Shown here one piece after another: positions 35,155 to 43,092 of a stretch of DNA of 64,000 bases. Position numbers and translations under genes: made by a program. This DNA is from Flavobacterium sp. 270 (GTDB taxonomy: Bacteria; Bacteroidota; Bacteroidia; Flavobacteriales; Flavobacteriaceae): the NCBI RefSeq assembly GCF_004368785.1, contig NZ_SODM01000003.1, forward strand, positions 1 to 64,000, read 5' to 3'. How positions within the stretch are numbered: position 1 is the first letter of the stretch; every line of letters starts with the position of its first letter. Under the pieces are notes generated by a model. It did no database searches and had not been told where the DNA came from. It saw only the letters and a list, made by a program, of their open reading frames with translations.

Positions 35155-35970
35155 ATGGAGATATTTAGAACGCTTAAATTTTTAACGATAATTCTTTTAG
35201 GATTTTTTGTTGTAATTTATTTGCTGATTGTCACTTATGTATATTTTAATCAAGTTGGAATGATTTTTCAAAACGCATCATTGCCTAAGAATTATCAATT
35301 TAATTACCAATCAAAATTTGATGAATTAAATATTAAATCTTATGACGGCGTAAACCTAAACGGATTATTATTTAAAACAGAAAACTCAAAAGGGTTGGTT
35401 TTTTATCTTCACGGAAATGCAGGAACATTAGAAACGTGGGGAAAAATTGCTAATATTTATACCAATTTAGGATACGATATTTTTATTTTAGATTACAGAA
35501 GTTTTGGTAAAAGTGAAGGTAAGATTGAAAATGAAGACCAGTTAAACCAGGATGCTTCGATAGTTTATAAAACATTAGCTAAAAAATATCCTGAAAATAA
35601 GATAATTATTGCGGGCTATTCAATTGGTTCGGGATTAGCGACAATTTTAGCTTCAGAAAATCATCCAAAAGCACTGATACTGCAGTCGCCGTATTATAGT
35701 TTTACAGAATTATCAAGCAGCAGAGTACCATTTTTTCCGAATTTTATGAAGAAGTTTCATTTAGAGACTTTCGAATATCTGCCAAAAGTAAAAGCACCGA
35801 TTTATATTTTTCATGGAAATGACGATCAATTAATTCCACATGAAAATTCGGTTCGTTTAAATAAGATATTAAATAATAAAGGGCAATTTTTTACTTTAAA
35901 AGGTCAGGGTCATATTGGAATGAATGAAAATGAAGAATTTCAAAATGAGTTAAAAACAATATTAGAATAA
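35155..35970 (+). CDS. Alpha/beta hydrolase, membrane-anchored
   Basis: A 271-residue hydrolase with an N-terminal transmembrane anchor at about 8-30 (FLTIILLGFFVVIYLLIVTY). The oxyanion region is in FYLHGNAGTLETWGK near 83-97. The nucleophile Ser lies in IAGYSIGSGLA near 145-155, the acid is probably Asp of HGNDDQLIPHENS near 222-234, and His lies in GQGHIG near 253. It resembles the bem46/YfhR-type serine hydrolases. Substrate unknown. It is 25 bp after the DEAD-like gene and 23 bp before the DUF2007-like gene, in a plus-strand run. Confidence 0.87.
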   Translation: MEIFRTLKFLTIILLGFFVVIYLLIVTYVYFNQVGMIFQNASLPKNYQFNYQSKFDELNIKSYDGVNLNGLLFKTENSKGLVFYLHGNAGTLETWGKIANIYTNLGYDIFILDYRSFGKSEGKIENEDQLNQDASIVYKTLAKKYPENKIIIAGYSIGSGLATILASENHPKALILQSPYYSFTELSSSRVPFFPNFMKKFHLETFEYLPKVKAPIYIFHGNDDQLIPHENSVRLNKILNNKGQFFTLKGQGHIGMNENEEFQNELKTILE

Positions 35971-35993
35971 ATTATAATTAAAAATATAGAGTT

Positions 35994-36212
35994 ATGGGAT
36001 TAATGAAAGTGTTTTCAGGAAGTGAAATTTTAGCAATTGCTTTACAAGAAAGATTAGAAGAAGCGGGAGTAGAAACAACAAAAAAAGATAATATTCAATC
36101 GGCAAGATTAGGTGGTTTTGGACAAACAGACTTAGCTGTTGAGGTTTTTATTCAGGAAACTGATTTTGCAAAAGCAAATCCGGTTATCGAGGATTTCAGA
36201 ATGAGTATTTAA
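35994..36212 (+). CDS. Small DUF2007-like protein
   Basis: A 72-residue cytoplasmic protein. The pattern LMKVFSGSEILAIALQERLE, then EAGVETTKKDN, then DLAVEVFIQETDFAKANPVI matches the DUF2007 putative signal-transducing domain (a short alpha/beta fold related to PII-like modules). No catalytic residues are evident. Position: 23 bp after the alpha/beta hydrolase, 72 bp before the HAD gene. The family is recognised by pattern; function unknown. Confidence 0.75.
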   Translation: MGLMKVFSGSEILAIALQERLEEAGVETTKKDNIQSARLGGFGQTDLAVEVFIQETDFAKANPVIEDFRMSI

Positions 36213-36232
36213 TAATAAAATAATAAGTTGCC

Positions 36233-36276
36233 GTTTTCAGTCACAGTTTGCTGAAAGTTGGATTGTGACTGAAAAC
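36233..36276. repeat. 13-bp inverted repeat just before the Cof-type HAD gene
   Basis: GTTTTCAGTCACA (36233-36245) and TGTGACTGAAAAC (36264-36276) are perfect complements separated by 18 bases. The right arm ends 8 bases before the ATG at 36285. There is no T tract, so it is not a classical terminator. Confidence 0.8.
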
Positions 36277-36284
36277 TAAATATA

Positions 36285-37088
36285 ATGCAATATAAAATGC
36301 TAGTGCTCGACATGGATGATACCTTGTTGACAGACGATCATAAAATTTCTGAACGTAATAAAAACGCCATTCTAAAAGCTCAGGCAAAAGGAGTTTATGT
36401 GGTTTTGGCATCCGGTCGGCCAACTTCGGCAATGACGGCTTATGCGAAAGAACTAGAATTAGATCGCAATGATTCGTTTATAATTTCTTTTAACGGGGCT
36501 ATTATCAGTACAGTAAAAGAAGATCTGATTTTATTTGAGCAGAAACTGACAATAGAGCAGATTCACGAATTATACGATTATAGTGTTAAAATGAAAACCG
36601 ACATTATAACGTATCTGGATAATGAAATTATCAGCGAAACCGATTCTGAATATATCGAAATTGAAAAAGATATAACAGGATTACCACATCGTAAAGTACC
36701 TAGTTTTAAAGAAGCCATAAACAGGCCTACAGTAAAATGTATTTTATTACAAGAACCTTCTTATCTAAAAGGGTTAGAAGAAGACTTAAAAGCAGCAATG
36801 CCTCATTTAAGTATTGCGATGTCTAAACCTTTTTTCTTAGAAGCAGCACAGCAGGGAATTGATAAAGCGGCGAGCTTAAAACTTTTGGCATCAAAGCTGA
36901 ATATTCATCAAAGTGAAATTATTGCGGTAGGAAACGCCGGAAATGATTTAACAATGATTGAATATGCCGGTTTGGGTGTTTGGGTAGATAATGTAACGCC
37001 TGAATTGCGTGACAGAGCAAATGCAATTGTGGCGTCTAATAATAATGATGGTGTTGCAGAAGTAATAGAGCGTTATATTTTAAATTAA
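36285..37088 (+). CDS. Cof-type HAD-IIB phosphatase
   Basis: A 267-residue haloacid-dehalogenase phosphatase of the Cof subfamily. Motif I is LVLDMDDTLLTDDHKIS near 5-21. VVLASGRPTSAM near 45 carries motif II. The C2-type cap lies at about 85-185. The Lys motif and GIDKAASLKLLASKL near 200-214 follow, then motif IV GNAGNDLTMIEYAGLGVWVDN near 226-246. Substrates in this family are sugar or flavin phosphates; the one here is unknown. It ends 4 bases before the next GNAT gene, so the two are probably cotranscribed. Confidence 0.92.
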   Translation: MQYKMLVLDMDDTLLTDDHKISERNKNAILKAQAKGVYVVLASGRPTSAMTAYAKELELDRNDSFIISFNGAIISTVKEDLILFEQKLTIEQIHELYDYSVKMKTDIITYLDNEIISETDSEYIEIEKDITGLPHRKVPSFKEAINRPTVKCILLQEPSYLKGLEEDLKAAMPHLSIAMSKPFFLEAAQQGIDKAASLKLLASKLNIHQSEIIAVGNAGNDLTMIEYAGLGVWVDNVTPELRDRANAIVASNNNDGVAEVIERYILN

Positions 37089-37092
37089 AACA

Positions 37093-37623
37093 ATGAAAAA
37101 AACAATTGAAACAGAGCGCCTAATTTTGAGAGAATTACTTCTTTCTGATGCAGACGGCATGTTTGAATTGGATGCTAACCCAAATGTGCATCTTTTTCTG
37201 GGAAATAAACCTGTTACAACTATTGAAGAAAGTATTGCGCAGATCAAAAATATTCAGCAGCAATACAAAGATTTTGGTACAGGGCGCTGGGCCGTTATCC
37301 TAAAAGAAACCAATGAATTTTTAGGCTGGTCTGGAATAAAATTTATTACTGCCGAAATCAACAATTATCAAAATTTTTATGAAATCGGATATCGATTTAT
37401 AGAAAAAAATTGGGGAAAGGGTTATGCAACAGAAGCCGGATTGGCTTTTATTGATTATGCTTTTAACACCATGAATGTAGAAGTTCTTTACGCTTACGCG
37501 GATGAAGGAAACCAAAACTCAAGAAAAATTTTAGAAAAGCTTGGTTTTCATTATGTGAATTCGTTTGAGTATGAAAACGAACAAGAAGTTTGGTATGAAG
37601 TAAGAAATCCAAACAACTTATAA
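37093..37623 (+). CDS. GNAT acetyltransferase, RimJ/RimL-like
   Basis: A 176-residue GCN5-type acetyltransferase. It starts with the typical ETERLILRELLLSDADGMF. EFLGWSGIKFI near 75 and YEIGYRFIEKNWGKGYATEA near 96-115 include the acetyl-CoA loop. EGNQNSRKILEKLGFHYVNS near 137-156 is the family C-terminal element. Substrate unknown. It ends the plus-strand cluster from 33.2 kb. Confidence 0.88.
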   Translation: MKKTIETERLILRELLLSDADGMFELDANPNVHLFLGNKPVTTIEESIAQIKNIQQQYKDFGTGRWAVILKETNEFLGWSGIKFITAEINNYQNFYEIGYRFIEKNWGKGYATEAGLAFIDYAFNTMNVEVLYAYADEGNQNSRKILEKLGFHYVNSFEYENEQEVWYEVRNPNNL

Positions 37624-37725
37624 AATCCTAAGAAATGCATCCCAAATCTTCGTAACTTAACTCATTAAGTTTGCAAAGATTTGGAAAACAGCTCGTAGTT
37701 TAAATATCTGAAAGTATTTTATTTT

Positions 37726-38253
37726 TTATTTTTTTGCTACAGAAACAAAATATTTATTTCCGTCACCCATTGTAAGTTTTACACGTTCGTCGCAAAGATC
37801 GATTGCAAAAGCTGCGCTTTCGTAACAGCTGCAAGTTGTATTTTTATCTTTAGACATTTCTGTTTTGCAGTTGTTGTTTTTAAAAGTAGACAATTGCGGT
37901 GTATATAAACTTACTAAGTCAGTAGAAGCAGTTACCAAAGAAATAATACTTGCAGAGTTATTGTTTGTAATTCTGTAAACAATTCTGTCTGTGTAGTTTA
38001 CTTCGTTTACAGTTACTTTACGAATATAAGTGTAAGAAGTAGATTCTGCACCTGGTTCTTTTACTTCAAACTTAAAACCAACTCCACGAATTGCTACATC
38101 AAATTGTTGCTGCGAGTTAAAACTTGCCCAATTGGTTAATGTACTGATAGATGGGAATGGATTTGCGTTTGCTGGTGCAGCATTATTGGTTTGTGCATTT
38201 GAACTGAAAACGGTTAAGAACATGAGGCAGATCGCGGGTAGAAATACTTTCAT
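37726..38253 (-). CDS. Secreted protein of unknown function
   Basis: A 175-residue protein with a clear signal peptide (about 1-20, VFLPAICLMFLTVFSSNAQ). The mature part begins with an Ala/Asn/Pro-rich stretch (about 22-33) and contains three cysteines in two nearby positions, including a CSCYE motif near 141. No lipobox is seen. I do not recognise a family. It is monocistronic on the minus strand, flanked by AT-rich DNA. A periplasmic or secreted location is likely. Confidence 0.7.
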   Translation of the reverse strand: MKVFLPAICLMFLTVFSSNAQTNNAAPANANPFPSISTLTNWASFNSQQQFDVAIRGVGFKFEVKEPGAESTSYTYIRKVTVNEVNYTDRIVYRITNNNSASIISLVTASTDLVSLYTPQLSTFKNNNCKTEMSKDKNTTCSCYESAAFAIDLCDERVKLTMGDGNKYFVSVAKK

Positions 38254-38374
38254 TTGGAGTTTGTGGATTTTAATTTTGCCTACAATTATTTGGGTTTCGG
38301 CTTGCCCAGCTTTTATTATAACAAAGCAACAACATAACGATGGAAAAACAAAATTGTTGTGCCTGTTTTGTTAG

Positions 38375-38680
38375 TAAATATTGATTTTTTTTTATTTAAA
38401 AATTTTAGAACGTGAATTTACTTCTTTTAAAACAAATTTTATTGACGTTAAATGTAAGAAAAATTCAATTTAATAAGGTAAAAAACGTTTTTAATCGATA
38501 ATATTTGCACTTAATCGATAATTTTGTCATTTTATTCTTATCGAATTATAACGCTTTTTATTTGTTTAAATAAATTCCTGGATTAAAATTAAAGTTTTTC
38601 AATACCCTTTCAAATGTGTGTTTACTTCAAAATATTGATATATAGTACATTATTGATTTTATTTTAAAGAATATTGTATG
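38375..38680. other. AT-rich intergenic region with paired ATCGAT sites
   Basis: No gene is seen between about 38254 and 38748. TTAATCGATAAT occurs twice, at 38491-38502 and 38511-38522, exactly 20 bases apart. A related TTATCGAATT lies near 38540. These could be paired operators. Confidence 0.5.
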
Positions 38681-38688
38681 TAAATTTG
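38681..38688 (+). promoter_or_regulatory. Bacteroidota -7 element (TAAATTTG) for mtaB
   Basis: Exact TAnnTTTG match 60 bases before the mtaB ATG. A TTG at 38653-38655 is a possible -33 element at a longer than usual spacing (25). Confidence 0.55.
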
Positions 38689-38748
38689 CAAACTCTTCAA
38701 AAGAGATGTAAATATAATATCTTACTACTTAAAACGTAGTTTATTCCC

Positions 38749-40083
38749 ATGGAAAATAGAAAAAAAGTTGCTTTTTATACGCTTGGATGCAAACTGAATT
38801 TTTCGGAAACTTCTACAATTGCGAGAAACTTTAATGACGAAGGTTTTGATCGAGTTGATTTTGAAGAAGTTGCCGATATATATGTAATCAACACCTGTTC
38901 GGTTACAGAAAACGCAGATAAACAGTTTAAGCAGGTTGTAAAAAAAGCAATGAAACTCAACGACAAAGCTTTTGTTGCTGCCGTTGGATGTTACGCGCAA
39001 TTAAAACCAGAAGAATTAGCAGCTGTTGATGGCGTTGATTTAGTTTTAGGAGCTACAGAAAAATTTAAAATCACCGATTATATAAATGATTTGAGCAAAA
39101 ACGATATGGGTGAAGTTCACTCATGCGAAATTGCCGAAGCGGATTTTTACGTAGGAAGTTATTCGATTGGCGATCGTACCCGTGCATTTTTAAAAGTGCA
39201 GGACGGTTGTGATTATAAATGTACGTATTGTACAATTCCTTTGGCGAGAGGAATTTCCAGAAGTGATGCTCTTGAAAATGTTTTGCAAAACGCAAAAGAA
39301 ATTTCGGCTCAAAACATCAAAGAAATTGTTTTAACGGGTGTAAATATTGGAGATTACGGAAAAGGGGAGTTCGGAAATAAAAAACACGAACATACTTTTC
39401 TGGATTTGGTTCAGGCTTTAGACAAAGTAGATGGAATTGAGCGTTTAAGAATTTCGTCTATAGAGCCGAATTTATTAAAAAATGAAACAATTGATTTTGT
39501 GTCTAAAAGCAGAACCTTTGTACCGCATTTTCATATTCCGCTGCAATCGGGAAGCAATGATATTTTAAAATTAATGAAACGCCGTTATTTACGTGAAGTG
39601 TATACAGAACGCGTAAATAAAATTCGCGAAGTAATGCCTCACGCTTGTATTGGCGTAGATGTTATTGTTGGTTTTCCTGGCGAAACAGAAGAACATTTTC
39701 TTGAAACGTATCATTTCTTAAACGAAATGGATATTTCATATTTACACGTTTTTACGTATTCTGAAAGAGATAATACAGAAGCGGCCAATATGGACGGAAT
39801 TGTTCCTGCAAACGTAAGAGCAAAACGCAGTAAAATGCTTCGCGGTTTATCCGTAAAAAAACGTCGTGCTTTTTATGAAAGCCAATTAGGAACAAACAGA
39901 ACTGTTTTGTTTGAAGGTGAAAATAAAGAAGGTTACATACACGGTTTTACAGAAAACTACGTAAAAGTAAAAACGCCTTGGAATCCCGAATTGGTGAATA
40001 CTTTACAGGAAATTAATTTAACTAAAATAGACGAAGACGGAAGTGTTCGTTTGGAGTTTATAAATAAACTGGCGGAAGCGTAA
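38749..40083 (+). CDS. mtaB: tRNA t6A37 methylthiotransferase MtaB
   Basis: Radical-SAM enzyme that adds a methylthio group to t6A at position 37 of ANN-decoding tRNAs. The 444-residue protein has the N-terminal UPF0004 domain with cluster cysteines Cys14, Cys50 and Cys81. The radical-SAM cluster is Cys154, Cys158 and Cys161 in DGCDYKCTYCTIP. HIPLQSGSNDILKLMKRRY near 264-282 and GVDVIVGFPGETEEHF near 302-317 are family hallmarks. The C-terminal TRAM domain is at about 380-440. Monocistronic. Confidence 0.95.
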   Translation: MENRKKVAFYTLGCKLNFSETSTIARNFNDEGFDRVDFEEVADIYVINTCSVTENADKQFKQVVKKAMKLNDKAFVAAVGCYAQLKPEELAAVDGVDLVLGATEKFKITDYINDLSKNDMGEVHSCEIAEADFYVGSYSIGDRTRAFLKVQDGCDYKCTYCTIPLARGISRSDALENVLQNAKEISAQNIKEIVLTGVNIGDYGKGEFGNKKHEHTFLDLVQALDKVDGIERLRISSIEPNLLKNETIDFVSKSRTFVPHFHIPLQSGSNDILKLMKRRYLREVYTERVNKIREVMPHACIGVDVIVGFPGETEEHFLETYHFLNEMDISYLHVFTYSERDNTEAANMDGIVPANVRAKRSKMLRGLSVKKRRAFYESQLGTNRTVLFEGENKEGYIHGFTENYVKVKTPWNPELVNTLQEINLTKIDEDGSVRLEFINKLAEA

Positions 40084-40100
40084 TAGATCAAACAGGTTAT

Positions 40101-40182
40101 GTCATTGCGAGGAACGAAGCAATCTCACTAATATGGATAAGTGGATTTTAGCTAGTGAGATTGCTTCGTTCCTCGCAATGAC
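40101..40182. repeat. Perfect 30-bp inverted repeat (GTCATTGCGAGGAACGAAGC type)
   Basis: The left arm (40101-40130, GTCATTGCGAGGAACGAAGC then AATCTCACTA) and the right arm (40153-40182) are perfect complements over 30 bases, with a 22-base loop. This word type recurs in intergenic DNA of many bacteria. It is a likely non-autonomous repeat. Confidence 0.9.
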
Positions 40183-40189
40183 AAACACA

Positions 40190-40220
40190 AAAAAAGCCCT
40201 TTTATAAAAAGGGCTTTTTC
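40190..40220. terminator. Bidirectional terminator after mtaB
   Basis: Stem AAAAAGCCCTTT with AAAGGGCTTTTT and a short TATAA loop, A and T tracts on both sides, between convergent mtaB and the 40239 gene. Confidence 0.85.
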
Positions 40221-40238
40221 TATTATAACAAGTATTTT

Positions 40239-40745
40239 CTATTTCTCTTCCGGAATAACCAATTTCAAGGAATTGATATAATCCGTATCAAACTCAATTA
40301 CTCTGATTTTTTCTGGATTAAAGCTCAATTCTCCTCCAAATTGCCCTTTTGTATCTAAGAAATCAATAGTCAATTCTTCGTCGTTAAGTTCGATCAGTTT
40401 TCCTAAATAAGCAGATTTTGAAGATTTTTTTGCAATCTGAAAAATGCCGTATTTATTAGTAATAAAATTTACGATTGTAGCCAAATCCTTAATCGGAATA
40501 ATATCTTCTGAATTTGTTTTTAATCCTTTTAATCGAATTACTTTTTCTGTAAAGGCAAGATCCTGATCTCTATGAACGCCTTCGATATTTTTATTTCTTA
40601 GAATAACAAAACCATCCAGAATATAATCAACAGGATTGTTTCTCAATAAAATCCAGTCGTCTGAATAATCAATAAGAAAACCGGTATATATTTCTTTCTT
40701 GTCTGTAAATTCTATTGCAATTAATTGTCTTAAATATTCTTCCAT
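40239..40745 (-). CDS. Small beta-rich protein of unknown function
   Basis: A cytoplasmic protein of about 168 residues (two adjacent ATGs, the second chosen). No signal peptide or membrane segment. The sequence alternates short strands and looks like two small barrel-type halves: EFTDKKEIYTGFLIDYSDDW with YILDGFVILRN near 13-50, and SAYLGKLIELNDEELTIDFL with ELSFNPEKIRVIEF near 112-152. Both have the hydrophobic-glycine pattern of Sm-like/OB-like barrels. This similarity is inferred by eye; no function can be assigned. It follows the SDR gene (minus strand) after a repeat-filled gap. Confidence 0.65.
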   Translation of the reverse strand: MEEYLRQLIAIEFTDKKEIYTGFLIDYSDDWILLRNNPVDYILDGFVILRNKNIEGVHRDQDLAFTEKVIRLKGLKTNSEDIIPIKDLATIVNFITNKYGIFQIAKKSSKSAYLGKLIELNDEELTIDFLDTKGQFGGELSFNPEKIRVIEFDTDYINSLKLVIPEEK

Positions 40746-40766
40746 CATTTTTATTTTTAAATCACA

Positions 40767-40855
40767 ATATTAAAATTCCAAATTCCAATTCTCAAATCCA
40801 AATTCTTAAATTTAAGTAATTGGAATTTGGAATCTAAAAAATTTGGAATTTAAGT
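40767..40855. repeat. GGAATTTGGAATTT-type palindromic intergenic repeat
   Basis: AAATTCCAAATTCCAATTCT (left) faces TTGGAATTTGGAATCTAAAA and TTTGGAATTTAAG (right). The two halves are near complements, so the element could form a long hairpin in the gap between the SDR and the 40239 gene. Confidence 0.75.
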
Positions 40856-41571
40856 TACGGATTAGTAGACCAAATACTGCTGTTTTTTACAAAAACTCTT
40901 CGATTTAATTTCAACTGCGAAATAATCAATTCTGCCATATCTTCAGATTGCATCACTTTTTCAGGATTTCCGTCGGTTAAGTTTAAATCTTTTGCCATAT
41001 CGGTTGCAACCGTACTTGGCGTTAAAGCAGTAACACGAATATTATGTTTTCTCATTTCCTGCATCAAAGAATCGGTAAGACCTAAAACTGCAAATTTAGA
41101 AGCGCTGTAGGCACTTGTCAATGCATTTCCGTTTAATCCTGCAGTAGAAGAAATATTGATAATGTCGCCTGTTTGTCTTTCAATCATATTCGGAATAACA
41201 GCACGGGTTACATAATACGTTCCCATTAAATTTACCTGAATAATTCTTTCCCAAGCTGTTGGTTCAAGTTCAAGGAATTTTCCAAAAGAAGCAATTCCGG
41301 CGCTGTTAATTAAAATATCAATATTTTTAAATGCAGCCAAAGCTTTTTCTACCGCACTATTTATAGAATTTAGATCAGAAACATCAGCTGCCAAAGCCAA
41401 GGCTCTTACGCCCAAGTTAGAAGCTTCGTCTGCCAGTTGGTCAATATCGCTCTGGGTTCTCGAAACTAAAATCAGGTTTACACCTTCTTTTGCCAAAGCA
41501 ATTGCAACCGCTTTTCCAATTCCTTTGCCAGCGCCCGTGATAAGGGCATTTTTATTTTTTAAATCTGTCAT
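40855..41571 (-). CDS. FabG-like short-chain dehydrogenase/reductase
   Basis: A 238-residue NAD(P)-dependent oxidoreductase. The cofactor motif is [16 protein letters not shown] near 12-27, NSAGIASFG near 88, catalytic Ser in NISSTAG near 140, and [11 protein letters not shown] near 153-163 with the YxxxK pair. The length is standard for 3-ketoacyl-ACP reductase-type proteins, but no fatty-acid synthesis genes are adjacent, so the substrate is uncertain. Its 3' end meets a GGAATTT-type repeat. Confidence 0.87.
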   Translation of the reverse strand: MTDLKNKNALITGAGKGIGKAVAIALAKEGVNLILVSRTQSDIDQLADEASNLGVRALALAADVSDLNSINSAVEKALAAFKNIDILINSAGIASFGKFLELEPTAWERIIQVNLMGTYYVTRAVIPNMIERQTGDIINISSTAGLNGNALTSAYSASKFAVLGLTDSLMQEMRKHNIRVTALTPSTVATDMAKDLNLTDGNPEKVMQSEDMAELIISQLKLNRRVFVKNSSIWSTNP

Positions 41572-41685
41572 GATCGTATTTTTAGAAATGCAAAAAGCAT
41601 CATTTTATGTCTAACAAAAATAAGCTTTTGTAAACTAAAATGATGCTTTACTGTGTTTTGTTAATCTAAGTTTAACAACTTTTTG

Positions 41686-42273
41686 TTATTCCTTCAAAAC
41701 CATATCTATACACATTACAGCTCCTAGAATCAATTGTCTCAACGGACTTTCGGCAGGTACAGTTTCTTCTACCTTAAGAACATAATTGTCTGCACTTGTA
41801 AAAAGTTCTTTTCCCATTCCTGCCCATTTTTTAGTAACTTGAGCAAGCTGTTTGTTTTCGTGCGAAAATGTAAAATCCCATCCCGTCCATTTTCCTTGCA
41901 GCGTTGCAAGAGGTTTTTCGTTTTTATCTAAAATTTCAAACTTTCCTCCAATAGAAAAGAATTTTTGTTTGAATGTTCCAACCAAACGATCTTTTTCGTC
42001 TAAAACCTCAACTGTAGATCTAAATATGGCAACACCACGTCTCACAGTGATTAATTTTTCACCAGAAGCGGTTGTAATTTCAATATTAAAAGGAGTCGCT
42101 CTTTTATAATCTGTAAAACGTAATATTTTGGTAAAAAAGCCCAGATTATTTTCACGGCAGTTCATTATGATTTGGTTGCTTTCTGGATTGTAAATGTCGT
42201 AGTTATTCGCTGCTTTAAACATTCCGATATGTTCTTTTACTAAAAATAGATTTTGGCTTAAAATAGGATTCAT
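41686..42273 (-). CDS. LURP-one/phospholipid-scramblase-like (tubby-fold) protein
   Basis: A 195-residue protein with the LURP-one-related layout. It has successive beta-strand repeats such as NNYDIYNPESNQIIMNCREN near 23-42, EITTASGEKLITVRRGVAIF near 65-84, TVEVLDEKDRLVGTFKQKF near 87-105 and KFEILDKNEKPLATLQGKW near 110-128. It ends with PLRQLILGAVMCIDMVL, a hydrophobic helix typical of the fold. These proteins may bind membranes or DNA; the bacterial role is unknown. Monocistronic on the minus strand. Confidence 0.75.
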   Translation of the reverse strand: MNPILSQNLFLVKEHIGMFKAANNYDIYNPESNQIIMNCRENNLGFFTKILRFTDYKRATPFNIEITTASGEKLITVRRGVAIFRSTVEVLDEKDRLVGTFKQKFFSIGGKFEILDKNEKPLATLQGKWTGWDFTFSHENKQLAQVTKKWAGMGKELFTSADNYVLKVEETVPAESPLRQLILGAVMCIDMVLKE

Positions 42274-42345
42274 AATAGAGTATATGTTTTTTGAATTAAA
42301 AAACGTAAATGTAATACTTTTTTTATTAATTAATTCTGGCTTAAG

Positions 42346-43077
42346 CTATTCTAATGCAAACTTAATTTGTGCTGTACTTGATATTTTTATTTTTTCAAAT
42401 TGAATGTCTGGTTCGTAATTTGAACTTTTATTTGCTCTATAGGCCGTAACGACAACTTCTTGAAGTGCTGATATTCCTCTGATTTGCCCATACATTTGAT
42501 TTGGAATATTCATGTTAGTTATTTGTATAGCATTTCCAATTTTTTGATTCAGAGGTTTGCTATAACTTTCAGCAATTTGTTTTGCATTTTCTGCGGCCTT
42601 GCCATTAATTAAAAGCTGTATTTTCTTTTCTTCAGAGTTTTCTATTTTTTCAATATGAACATTCGAAATTCCAATAGTTTCTAATGCGATAAATACTCTA
42701 GAAGTTGTTTTGGCATCAACAACAATTACAGAATATGATTTTGTTTTAAAGATATCAGTTTGTTTCAGAAAATAATTTTTGAAGTTGCTTGTCATGTCAT
42801 TGATTGTGATATTTTTTTCGGTATCAATACCAATTTCTTTTAGTTTATTAATCATTTCCATCTCTGTGTCTTCGATAGATTTTCTGCCTTTAAAATCTCT
42901 TTCACTAAGAAAAATATTTATCCAGATTTTGTTTGGCATTACTAATGTATCAGCTTGACCTGAAACTTCGATGAAAGGTTTGTCAAGTAAATTTTTATTT
43001 TGTGAAAATCCTGTAAACGTTGTCACGAAACATATAATGAAAGTGACGGCTGAAGAAATAAATTTTAGACTTTTCAT
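42346..43077 (-). CDS. SIMPL-domain (DUF541) periplasmic protein
   Basis: A 243-residue exported protein. The signal peptide covers about 1-26 (FISSAVTFIICFVTTFTGFS) and resembles those of the two upstream paralogue genes. The mature part fits the SIMPL domain: FIEVSGQADTLVMPNKIWIN near 35-54, a central SYSVIVVDAKTTSRVFIALE near 123-142 and NAKQIAESYSKPLNQKIGNA near 178-197. Family members (e.g. YggE) are linked to oxidative or envelope stress without a known biochemical role. It ends the sigma-factor locus, 15 bases downstream of the vWA gene. Confidence 0.8.
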   Translation of the reverse strand: MKSLKFISSAVTFIICFVTTFTGFSQNKNLLDKPFIEVSGQADTLVMPNKIWINIFLSERDFKGRKSIEDTEMEMINKLKEIGIDTEKNITINDMTSNFKNYFLKQTDIFKTKSYSVIVVDAKTTSRVFIALETIGISNVHIEKIENSEEKKIQLLINGKAAENAKQIAESYSKPLNQKIGNAIQITNMNIPNQMYGQIRGISALQEVVVTAYRANKSSNYEPDIQFEKIKISSTAQIKFALE

Positions 43078-43092
43078 AAATAAAATAATTGA

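Noticed and set aside
38132..38374. 80-codon plus-strand frame opposite the secreted-protein gene
   Set aside because: Mostly antisense to the gene at 37726-38253, without recognisable features.
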